Positions 26,519 through 37,546 of a stretch of DNA of 64,000 nucleotides are shown here, piece by piece. Positions within the stretch are counted from its first letter, which is position 1; every line of letters begins with the position of its first letter. The DNA comes from Ooceraea biroi. Taxonomy: Eukaryota > Arthropoda > Insecta > Hymenoptera > Formicidae. Made by a program: the position numbers and the translations under genes. Below the pieces are notes generated by a model, which worked only from the letters and a program-made list of their open reading frames with translations, did no database searches and had not been told where the DNA came from. The stretch is from contig NC_039506.1 in the NCBI RefSeq assembly GCF_003672135.1, positions 17,050,001-17,114,000 on the forward strand, in the 5' to 3' direction.

Positions 26519-29500
26519 TCATGATAAGTCGTCCATGGTAAGACGGAGCGCCAGGTTGCGCCTTCTTTCGAGGTTCATCCGCTCGGCGATCCGGATCAGG
26601 CTGGCCTGCTCCAGACGCAGAGCTTGTCTTAATTCTTGTAGCTTCCGCCCCGCTTCAATCTGCTTCTCGGCTATTTGCCTCTGCAGCGCGGCGATCCGCC
26701 GGTTTAAGGCGTCGTAATCCGCTTGCAGCGGGTCGCGTTCTCCTCGTTTAATCGCTGATCGATCGCGACCCGCGACCGGAATATCTCGCTGTACCATGCT
26801 CGAAGTCAGCAGGCAGACCTTGTCGTGCAACTCGGCGAGTTGCGTCAATGTCAGCGACTGGAAGTGACAAACAGCTTTGCATCAACAAGTGCAAAACGAG
26901 ATTCTCGTTAAGATTGTTGTAAAATTAGCTCTTCCCTCGCGCGTGTCCTCTTGACCTCCCCCTCGCCGGGGGGCGAGGAAGGAGACTTGACTGCTGACAC
27001 GTTCAAAACCATAAGACTCGAGATGACACTCGAGAAGTAAGCGAATCGATTACTCGCGAGCAAGATTCGGTTTCAAGCATGAAACTAGTTTAAAATCATG
27101 ATCAAAAATTAGTTTCAACTTTAAAATTTTACATGATCGAAAACCGATCGTGATCGGTTGATTTGCCCAGTGCTCGAGAGCTTACTGCTTCTGGTTCCGC
27201 ATGTGGCCACCGGCCTTAACGCAGTCGCGAAGGGACGCGGCGCCCTTTGGCGATGAACTCTCATCTTGTCGGCGGCACGTAGCACGTACCTTCAGCCACG
27301 AGTCAGGGTCAAAAGCTGCAAGCTCATCGCCATTATCCGCACCTGCAACCTTGGTAACTTGCACGCCGAGCTCCTGCAAGTGATTCGTTCCCGCAAGCGT
27401 TAATATGCGAGTCGGAAATTTCAGATTATCCGCTTGATAAATCGGCAAACAGTGCCCGGCCAGCGCATTAGGACCCGGCCACCGCTGGCCCCCTCATTAA
27501 ACTCACCGACAATTGCTTCATGTAATTCTCGTTGTCCCTCCTGCACTCGTCGAGAAGCTTTGCCAGCTTGTCGATGCGTTGCACGTCCATCTCGGCCGAG
27601 TGCAGGTTCTCGGACAGCTTCCGCGATTCTCTCAGCAGCTCCACGATGGATGGCACCGTCCATTCCTCGAGGTCACCGAGGTCGTCCTCCAACATCGTCG
27701 CCATCGTAGGTCTCACGGAAATCTCGCCGTCCACGAAGCGTATGTAATTGTGCACCCGCTGCACAGCTGTTATTGCGAAAACAGACGAAAGTAACTTGCA
27801 AAAATTGTATCATTAAATTCCCAGCGTTTCATTTCATCTCATACTTTGAGATTGGATTCTATTATGCCACTTCAGTAAGAATTCTTGTGAAATTTAGTAA
27901 TGCAACTTGCATTGATGTGGATAATGAGATGCAACATAATCTGCAAAATCTCACTTGCTCGTTTCTTATTAAAGCAATTTTTAATCAAGCATAATTGAAA
28001 TGTTTGCATATTAAGACGTTAATCTGACTAATTAAGAGCCATGAATAAGTATATTCGTGTATTCCGCAGCACGATGGAAAACTCCACGATGGTATGGCAA
28101 AGCAGTCGGAAAGTTTTTGCGCACACAAGCTTTACCGTCATATTGCTTTTCAATCTGTTTCTTTAGTAATTCATTCGCCTTAACGAAGTCGCTGCATTCA
28201 TCTGGCTTAACCGCGCCGGCTTCTGGAATTACAAAGATATTTTTACTTTAATACCGTAACCGCGCGCAGTCGGGTTGGATTCAAAGAATCCACTCGGAAA
28301 GAATTCAAAAAAATCGCGAGGGGCGAGAGGCGAAATTACGCAAAATCATTACAACAACAGAGAATGAGGTTCTCGCACGTGAACGCGCCAACATTACCTC
28401 ACGCTACTAAAAATGAAGAGAAAAATCCGAAACGCACCCGGAGAAGGGAGGGACCTCAGCAATCTGATATTCTCGCTCTGCAAATCGTCCAACTGTTTGT
28501 TTAAACGCGTCCGCTCCGCCTGGCAGTGATCCAATTCGGCTTTCAAGTTGGCGTTTTCGATTCTCAGAGCGTGATTCTCGTCGAACAGTCCTCGGATCCG
28601 ATCCTCCGCGCCGTTACCTTCCCGCCCCGCGTCGATTTGCTCGAGGTAATCCGCTATTTTGTCTCGCTGAGCCCTCAATCGATCGAGTTCCGCGCTAAGA
28701 GCGTCGCCGGTAATTTTTAATTTATCATTCTCCGCTTCCGCGCGCGTCGCGTCCTCCCGCGCCCTGTCTCTCTCGCTCCGCGCCCTTCGCAGCTCGTCCC
28801 GCAGCTCGTCGTTCTTCAGCGTGAGCCCTTCGAGATCCGGATCACGCGGCTCTTTGTCGCGCGCCGCTCTTAATCTCGTCAGCCTGTCCCTCAGCTCGTC
28901 CGCTTCGATCCGCGCGCTTGCCAGCTCGTTCCTCACGTCCTTATTCTCATCCTTTAATTTGTCGCATTCAGCTCGCAATTGGTCGTGCGCCGATTTTAGT
29001 TGGGCCATCTCGCTCTCCCGGATGTTATTCTCGGCTTTGACCTTTTCCAACTCCGTCCGCAACGCGGACGCTCGATTTTCCGCGGCGGTCAACTCTATCG
29101 TTAATCGTTCCTTGTCCGCGCGACATCTATTCAGATCATCTTGCGAGCGAGCCAAAGCCTCCCTCAAAGCATCCGCTTCTCTTAGGATGGCTTCTTCGGT
29201 TGGCTTCTCGGCATCCAGCTTGCTCGTTAATTCATCAAGCTGCACTCGCGCAACGTCATCAGCAACCACCTCTTTTTCCGGTTTCTTTTCTCTTTTATCT
29301 GGCAAATCGGCAAGCTGCCCTTCGAGAAATTGAACTTTTCGTACGGCGGCACCGTGTGCCTTTCTCAATCGATCGACCTCTTCGTTCAGATTCCTGAGCT
29401 GATCGAGATCGCGCCTCGCCGAGCTTAAATCGAGCTCGCAGGACTCCAGCTCCTTCGTCACTCTGCTATCTTCGATCCTCAACGCGGTATTTTCGGCCTC

Positions 29501-32500
29501 CAGTGCGGCGTATTGCTTATTCACGTCGCTCAGCTTCTTCTCGAGACCCGCCCGCTCCCCGCGCACTCGATCCAGCTCCGCTTTTAGCGACGCTAATTCG
29601 CCGCTCGGAGAGATCGCCTCCCTCGCGGCTTTATCCGCAACTTCTTTACCTAACTCGCTCACTTCCGCCCGTAAGCCGTGTAACTCGCTCAAAAGCGCCG
29701 CTTTCTCGTCTTGCAACGCGGCCGTCTGATCGCGCAACCTGTTCATCCTGTTCTCGGCATCGATCGATGCCGCCCTCAGCCCCTCCACCTCATTGTTTAA
29801 TCTGTCATTCGCCAGTTTCAGTACGCCCGAGTCCTCTCGCAGCTTTTCCAGATCCGCTCGCAATCTACCGTTCTCTGACTGGCAGGCGGATAACTCCGAC
29901 CTAATTTTTGCCGATTCCGCCTGTACGGCCGACAGATCAGACTTGAGACTCTTGATCTCGACCCTTTGCCCGTCGCCCTCGCCCTTCAGTCTGTCAAAGT
30001 CCTCCGCGAGTCGATCGTGTCTCTCCTTTAATGTTACGTTCTCCAATCTCAAATTGTCAAGACTGGCTGTTAATTTATCCGACTCGTTTCGCAGACTGTC
30101 GTTCGCGGTTGCCAGCGTATTTGCCTTAGATTTCAGAGCGTCATTGTCCGCTCTCAAAGCGGTAGCCTCGTTCCTCGTGTTCTCCAGCTCTGCCTTCGCT
30201 GCTAATACCTGACGCGATAGATCCTCCCTCTCGCCCCTCACCTTATCGCTCGCCGCTCTCAATTTAGTCAGTTCGACCCTCAGCGCATCGAGTTCCTCTC
30301 TCAGGGCGACGACCTCGTCGCTGACCTTCGCCAGATCCCCCGCGGCCTTCTCCTTGTCGGATTTTTCCGCGCGCCAAGTCAGATTTAGTTTCTCCAACTG
30401 GCTTTTCAGCTCCACGATCTCTCCCTCGAGCTGCAACTTCTCGTCTTGGAAATTAGTTGTCTCGTTCTTTAACGCCTGTCGCTCAACCTGCGAATTTCAA
30501 GATAAGTAATTATCTTGTCAAGCGTGTCAAGCGTGAAAAAATTAGACGGATTAACTGTTATCTCTACCTTGCAGTCGTCCAGGTCTTTCTTCGTCTTTTC
30601 ATGCTCCGCGGACAGCTCGGCCGCGTTCATCTCCAGCTTGCGATTTTCCGACCTCCAGTACTCGATGTTGCCCTCCAATTTGGACACTTGCGACCGCAGG
30701 TCCGACACGAGCGGCCTTAAACTCTGAACCTCCCTCGTGATCTCGGTGTTTGCAACCCTCAGATTCGACGTTTCTTCATTCAGGCTCGACAGATCCCTCC
30801 TCAGGGTGTCCCTCTCCTCTTCCAGGGTGCGTTTCTGCGCCATCAGCTCATCGATCATCGGGATGAAGTTTTTCATCTTGCTCTTCAGCGCCGTTAATTC
30901 CTCCTGAATGTCTCGTTTGCCGGCAGTCTCCGCGCTTAGATCTAGTTTCAGTTGGCTGATCTCGTTTTGCAACGCGTTAATCTCGTTCCGTGCCTTGTCC
31001 CTATGAGTCCGTAAACTAGCGATCTGAGGCTCGAGAGACTTAATCTGATTCTCGGCCTCGTCGAGCTGCTCTCTTAATTTGTTTACTTGGGCCGCCGATA
31101 AGTTCATCTGTTCCCTCAATTCGCTTACCTCCGCTCTCAGCGCGTCATTCTCGTCCCTGCAGTCATCCGCCTCCGCCCTAGCGGCTTTGCTCTCCGCTTC
31201 CGTGCGACGAACGTCCGCCGTTAGCTGTTCATTCGCGACTCTCGTCTCTTTCAGCTCATTGTTTAAGCCAACAATCTCCCGCCGCAGCTCGGTAACTTCG
31301 CTGCTCGCTCTCGTCAATTCGCCGCTCGTGTCGTCCATCTCTCTCCGCAGACTTTCCATTTCGGACGATAATCTCGTTATCTCTTTTTTCCTATGATCTG
31401 CCTGTCGCAGCAATTCCCTGTTCTCCGACCTCAACTTTGCCATCTCGCTCTGCGAGACGTTCAGTTCCGCGAGTAACTTATTATTATTTACATTAGCCCC
31501 CGCCAGGTCTTCCTGGAGAACTCCATTCTCGATTTTGAACTTTTCCAATTGCCGCCTCGTGTCGTCTAATGCCTCCCTCGTCCTAGACAAGTCGTCTTTC
31601 AGAGAACCGCTCTCAGATCTCAGGCTGTCTCTCTCGGCTTTAACAACGGCACTTTCGTCCTGCAGCTCACGGCTCTCGGTCTTTAGTTTGTCAATCTCCT
31701 GCATCAGTCTGTCGAGGCCGTCCTTCAACGCCACCCCCTCAGATTTTAACTGATCCGCCTCCGCTCGAAACCTCCCTGATTCGTCTCGCAAGCGTTCGTT
31801 CTTCGATGACAACCGGTCCACCTGCGCTCTGACGTCGTCGCGTTCGACTGTCACGGATCTCAGCTCCTTGATCGTGTTATCAAGATTGTTTTTTAAGGCA
31901 ACATTTCCCTCCGCGAGTTCGTTAACGTCCAATTTAGCATTTTCCAATGCCTTCTTCAGGAATTCATTCTCAGCCCCGAGACTATGCAAATCGACTTTCG
32001 TGCCCTCCAGCTCTTCCCGCGCCACTTGAGACTTTTCCGCCAGGAGACGCAGGTCAACGTTCAGCTTATCGACCTCGCTTCTCAACTCGTCACTTTGCTG
32101 TTTCGCTCGCCCGAGTTCCGCCCGTGTTTCCCGGGCTTCTGCTTCCAGCGACGCGTTCCTCGTATTTAATTTGTCGCGCTCGGACTCGATCGCGTCAATG
32201 CGCTTCCGCAAAGTTTCGCCCTCGTCGCTCAGTTTATTTATCTCGCGTCGCAGGGCTTCGTTCTCCTTCGCACTGCGATCAGCATCCACGCTCAGTTCGT
32301 CAAGCTCGGCAAGCCTTTTAATCAATCTCAGATTGTCGACACGTACTTTTTCAAGTTCGCCGGATAAGTCAGCGTACTCCGCGACGATGCGATCATTCTT
32401 CGACGCCAGCCCTTTGCTCTTTTCTTCTGAGGTCTTCAAGTCCGACCGCAGTTCGTCGACTGCGTCCTTTAATTCGTCGTTCTCGAGTTGCGTCTTGTCT

Positions 32501-35342
32501 ATCGCGCTCAGAAGACTCGCATTGTCGCTCCGCAACTTATCCACTTCCGCCTGGCAATCCTCGAGAGCCTTTTGCATGCTCGTCCTGGTGTTCCGTTCGT
32601 TGCGTAACTCGCCAGCGAGTTTCTCGAGCTTCTCGCTCGCCACGTCCAACTCGTCCAGACACCTCGCTTTCTCGCCTCGCAGAATATCCATTTCCGCTTG
32701 CCGAGTCTTCAGGTCGTCTTTCGCATTCGCGAGCTCGGCCATCAGCAACACCGTGTCCTCCTGCATCTGCTTCAACCTGCTCGACAATTCGTCGCCGTCG
32801 GCGCGCAGCTGCTGAAGCTCAATCACTCGATCCTCGCACTCGGCGAGTTGTTCCAATTTCCTCATGCTGCTCTTCAGCCGCTCCGCTTCATCCCGGAAAA
32901 TGATCTCCTGCGCGAGGAACGCGTCGATCTTGGCCTGCACCGCTGCCGATCTCGCGGAATAATCGCTCTCGGTCCTTTCCTTCTCCTCCAGGAGCGCGAC
33001 GATCTGGTCGTTCCTCTCGGACACTACGCCCCGTATCTGCCTCAGCTCATCGAGAAGTTCCTTTCTCTCCGCCTGGAGATTATACAGTTGGGACCTCGTA
33101 TCTTCAATCTCCCTCTGCAACTTAGTCACGCCCAGCACCGCCAGCTCGGACTGCCGCAGGCTGCCAAGGAGTTCCGTAATCTGCAAACAAACGCCCAATC
33201 GTCATGAATACCGCACTGCTACAAGTTGGACGTGGCGTAAACATCCCTCTCCGACACCCGTCTCATCCCGATGAGGGACGGAAAGTCCAAAAGTGTCGCC
33301 ATAAAACATTCATGACCTCCGTATCGCGAAACGCACCCGCAATCGGCCGCAAGCACCGCTACAAGCAAGCGAGGGGAGAGGAACGAAGAGAAGGTACCTT
33401 GTCGTCGAGTTCTTCAGGTTCCCCGAGTTCCTCGGGCTTCTCGGGTCTCCCAGGTTCCTCCACGACTTCGACAGGTTCTTCAGGTTCCTCGAGTTCCTTA
33501 AGTTTCTCGAGTTCCTCAAATCTCTCGAGTTCCTCGGCAGATTCTTCAGGTTCGCCAGGCACCTCAGGTTCCTCAGGTTCCACCGCAGCGGGAACCTTTC
33601 TCCGTTCCTCGAGTTCAGTTTGTAGAGCCTGCAAGTGCGCCGTTTTCTCGTCCAGCTGCGTTTTCAATTCCTCCACGAGCACCTCGCAGTTCTGCAGGCG
33701 ACTCAGCAGCACCGACGTGTCAATCTCCTCCACGGCCGCAGCGAGAGGAACGACGAGGACTTCCGTGACCTGTACGGCCACCTCCTTTATGGAACGAGGG
33801 GAACGTTAACGTTAGCTCAGCTTGAAAACGTCGGAACATTTCCTTATTCCTAGGATGACGATGAACCTCTTTGAGAGCGAGATTCACCGGCGTTCGTATT
33901 GATCACTCGGCGATCAGGGATACCTGTTGAACGGCCTTCTGACCATCTTTCATTAACTCGCGCAGCTTTACCCTCAAACGGTTTAACGCCGCGCAGGAAG
34001 TATCCTCCTCGGCTTCCGCCAGTCTCAGCTTCAGGTGCGATATCGTGTCTCGCATTCTGTCGCGATACCAACAGTTTGCACGTAATTATATTGACGTACC
34101 CGGCGTTTAATAAAGATAGATGGCCCTCGAGGAAGTATCGCGAGCGAGCGAGCGAGCGAGTGAGCGAACCGTGATTAATCTCCTTTTGAAGCGATACAAC
34201 CCCGCAAGACAGAAAGCCTCCAACGATTGCGCGATAATTTGCCGGCGATTAATTCCGCGTTAATCTCCCGCGGTGGATTTACGCGTTGTTTCCGCTCGCC
34301 CTTTCGCGAGCGCATCCCTCCGATGATGGAAACGACATGCGGCCGAGGGGGAGCATTCATTCGGCATTACGTACTGCTTCCTGTCGGCGGCGAATCGATC
34401 CCTCAGCGCGGCTATTTTCTCCCTCGCGTATTTAACGTTCCCGCACGGATCGTCGCCGCGATCTCGCTCGGCGAGGCTCTCCTCGAGGTCGCGAACTTTT
34501 TCCTCCAATTCCTCGTTTGCGTTCCGCAGCCTTTCGTTCTCCTCGCGGTAGTGCACGAGCAGGGGATCGGGGCCCAATACGTCGTCGTCGGGTTTCACAC
34601 CTGGATGAAAATAGTTTGACCGTTTAATAATATTTCCGAATAATAATTCAACGAATAATAATAAAGAAATAATTAGCCACCTCGCGATCTCTCCTCCTCT
34701 CCAACATGACCCAGAAACGCAGATTTTTCAGCGCGTTGTGAGCGTTGAATTGACGCAATTACGCAAAATTAATTTTTAAAAAGAGCGGAATTCGCACATA
34801 ATAATGATGGATTCTATCAACTCCGCTTTAATGAATAAAATATTTTCGCGATATGTTCATTCAATTGCGCAATCGAAATATCCAGGCGGCGATCGATTCG
34901 GAACGGTTTCTGCTAGAAATTTTTCGCGTAGAATCGTTTCACAAGTGGAGCACGACGAAAGGGCCACGCCGAGCTTACTCTTCGCGTGACTCGAATAGCG
35001 TAGAAAAGAAAAATAGCGTAAGGAGGGGAAAGAGAAAGGTCTCGCTTTTGAAGGGAAAGGAACGCGTTGAGTACCGAGCGAGCTTAGGGCCTGCTTGAGG
35101 GACCTGTTTTCGCTCTCGAGCTGCAGCCGCTCCATCCGCCATTTCCGCATTTGGCACTTCATCACCGTCAATTTGCGTAGCGCGAACGGCAAGTCGTACA
35201 TCTCTGACTCCTTCGTGCTGTCGCGGAAGGGATTATACTCGCAGCAACAGCAGGGCTCGTGTGGCGGTTCGATCGGCCGTTCCGGAGGACGCGGTGTATG
35301 GCAGCCGCACCGGCAAAACGCCGCTGTGTATCGATCGTCCAT
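26519..35342 (-). CDS. Giant coiled-coil protein with Cys/His-rich N-terminus, function unknown
   Basis: Ten exons join in frame: 35342-35075, 34600-34375, 34056-33924, 33784-33398, 33180-30568, 30487-28438, 28222-28136, 27766-27507, 27373-27290 and 26857-26519, giving about 2148 aa. Residues 10-36 are Cys/His/Pro-rich (CRCGCH, then four consecutive Cys). Exon 4 ends in a Glu/Pro repeat (about residues 285-338). Exons 5 and 6 (about 340-1892) are almost unbroken heptads rich in Leu, Glu, Lys, Arg, Asp and Ser, predicting a very long parallel coiled coil. The C-terminus returns to a shorter coil ending LTMDDLS. No motor, kinase or membrane segment is seen, which suggests a cytoskeletal or centrosomal/axonemal rod, a guess from architecture alone. 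Such proteins are often misnamed myosin-like or golgin-like. The first intron acceptor of exon 4 is weak, and exon 9 can read on to a stop at 27182. Confidence 0.85.
33410..33600 (-). repeat. Coding minisatellite for Glu/Pro-rich repeat
   Basis: Degenerate 9-12 base units (TTCCTCGAGT / TTCCTCAGGT on the plus strand) repeat through most of exon 4 of the coiled-coil gene. They encode EEPEEP-, EELE- and PEKPEE-type units. Such in-frame repeats expand and contract easily, so allele length may vary between individuals. Confidence 0.7.
34139..34166. repeat. GCGA tetranucleotide microsatellite
   Basis: Six or so GCGA units in the intron between exons 2 and 3 of the minus-strand coiled-coil gene. 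Confidence 0.8.
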
Positions 35343-37546
35343 GACCTGGTACAGTTGTCAGGATCGCGCTAGATTCTCTAGTCTGACCCAGTGCAGGTTG
35401 CAGGATCGCGCCAGAGTCACTCGGTGTCAATCTACATATTCTAACAGTACGGTATATTCAGGATTCTCTGACCTAGTCTTCAGGGTCACGTCAGATTTTC
35501 TATTTTGACAGTACCGTCTTTAAATTCACGTCACGTTAAATTCTTTAATCTTCAAGGTAGCATCAGTTTTTCTTACTTTGATCCAATAAAGTCTTCAGAA
35601 TAGCGTCAGATTCTTTATTCTGACCCAATACAGTCTTTAGGGTCGCGTCAGATTCTCCATCCTCACCTAATATAGTTTTCAGGTCACAGAATAGCGTCAA
35701 ATTCTCTATTCTGACCCAGTCTTCAGTCTCGCTCTATTCCAGATTCGCTCGAGGCGAATCTATACTCGCGGTGGCAGTTTCCGACGAATCGTGAGACACA
35801 GTGAGAAATTGGCAGGTTACTCGACACGCGGTTTACCGATATTTTTATTAGGCTTTTCTCGATATCCGGCACGGAATCGAGGGAACGAGGGTTTCTGGAA
35901 ACGAGGGTGTCACTCGCGTCAATTCGCGACGTGGTTCACGACGACGAGGCGCGCTGCTCTTGCGTATATCGCGGAATTGCTTCATTGAGGGGAGAGTTCA
36001 TCGAGAGGCACGAGGAATTTATGAGCGGAAATTTACACGCGAGACGTCAGCCGCGTTTCCGAAATCGATTGTGGGTGTTCTCGGACTTGATACAGGGGGA
36101 TCAATACGCGACTTAATTATCGTGCTCTTCGATTAAATTCTGTACAATCTGTCCCGGAATTCTAACGAAATAAATGACACGCCACGTTAATAATAAAATC
36201 CGAAAAACTCTCTCTTCCACGTGTCGCCATGACGTCGTCCGAGAGAATTTATATATTAGATCGAAAACGAACTTTGATCGATTTATGATGTATCGATTGT
36301 GTTATTTCAATAAAAAGGTATTGCAAACTCGAAAAGAACTTGTGCATCGACTTAATACATTATACCGGTTACATTTAATGCAACTATGTACACGTTATAC
36401 GAGACCTCAGGCGAGACAATCATCGACGGTTTACGACTGCTTTCGCGAGTACCGAGACATTAGCACACGCATGCATTATCCAGTAAGTTTCCTGTGGCGA
36501 AGTTGTCGGCGCACCAGGGCATACCGAGGGAAAACCGGAAGTGCCGGTTACGTACGACTCACATAATTAAGCGGGCGCTATAATTGAACTGCGCGCAATA
36601 TGCTCGGCGAGTTCTCGTTAGAACAGTCTTATTAGGCGTTCCGATATTGAGGGGCCAGGCCAGGCAGCGATACTGAGCGCTTCTTAAGTTTCAAGGGGGG
36701 TTCTCGAGAGCACTCGGGCCACGGTTCGGTTCCGTTCGAGAACTTATCGAGAGGGCCCGTCATCAATTAAATCTGCGCGGTAATTGCAAAGGAAGGAGGA
36801 AAACACGGCGGATAACGGGGCTCGCGAACTCCGCGAAACTTTGCGCGCCCCTTTTTGCTCGGCGCCCGCCGCATTACTCGTGCAAAATCAGCGTTTCGTT
36901 TAATCGAATTGACGTAACGAAACAACGCGCGCGCAGGCTCCTCTTGCAAGATGTACAGGAAAGCAAGAAGTAAAGGGAAATCGCCTAAAAATTGTTATAC
37001 GTACGATATATTAACGATACAAGAGCGAATTCTGAAAAGCGTACTGAACATGTGCGCGTAGAAAATCGATCTTTTGTTTCCCCGACACATTCCGACGTGC
37101 AAATTTTCAAGTACAATTATAGGAATTTTCATTTTAGAAATTATCAAATTTAAGAGTTTAACCATCACGACAGGATTTGATGACCTCGTAAACTGTTACG
37201 CTGTTACTGCGACTTGTTATGCACATCTCGATGAAAAAAAGGAAAAAAATGTTCGTCAATATTAACGCTAGTATTTGGCCAACATTGATGTCATATTCAA
37301 CAGCAGCACAATCACGATATTAACCACGGCAGAATATTTACAAAAATTAATTAGTAACAAGGTCGGTGCGGTGACCTGCATAAAATTTTCGAATAATTCA
37401 GCAGGCACATCAAAATGTCTAATAGATTTACACGAACATGCACGGATTTGATCATCTCATATTAATGTGTAGCAGAATTTATTATCCCAAATAACATTTT
37501 ATTATCAAATTATTATCGGCCGCGGTAAAATTCAAGAAATTCGACG
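35343..37546. other. Head-to-head intergenic region shared by the two coiled-coil genes
   Basis: About 2.2 kb separate the two divergent start codons. The left part is a minisatellite (35358-35735). The remainder has mixed composition and no supported gene. A 130-codon frame at 36174-36566 is Arg/Tyr-rich without features and is not called. If both genes are expressed in the same tissue, this stretch would be a bidirectional promoter; that is inference from layout only. Confidence 0.6.
35358..35735. repeat. Degenerate minisatellite, about 42-50 bp unit, about 8-9 copies
   Basis: The words GTCAGATTCT, TATTCTGACCCA and GTCTTCAGGGTC recur in the same order at roughly 42-50 base spacing from just upstream of the minus-strand start codon. 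Copies at 35600-35720 are most alike, and those at the left are more decayed. It therefore lies in the 5' UTR or core promoter of the minus-strand coiled-coil gene. Confidence 0.8.

Noticed and set aside
32171..32815. 214-codon and similar plus-strand frames across 28500-33200
   Set aside because: They are antisense shadows of exons 5 and 6 of the minus-strand coiled-coil gene, with the same Ser-rich artefact.
36174..36566. 130-codon plus-strand frame between the coiled-coil genes
   Set aside because: It is Arg/Tyr/His-rich without features, lies in mixed-composition DNA and shows no splice context.
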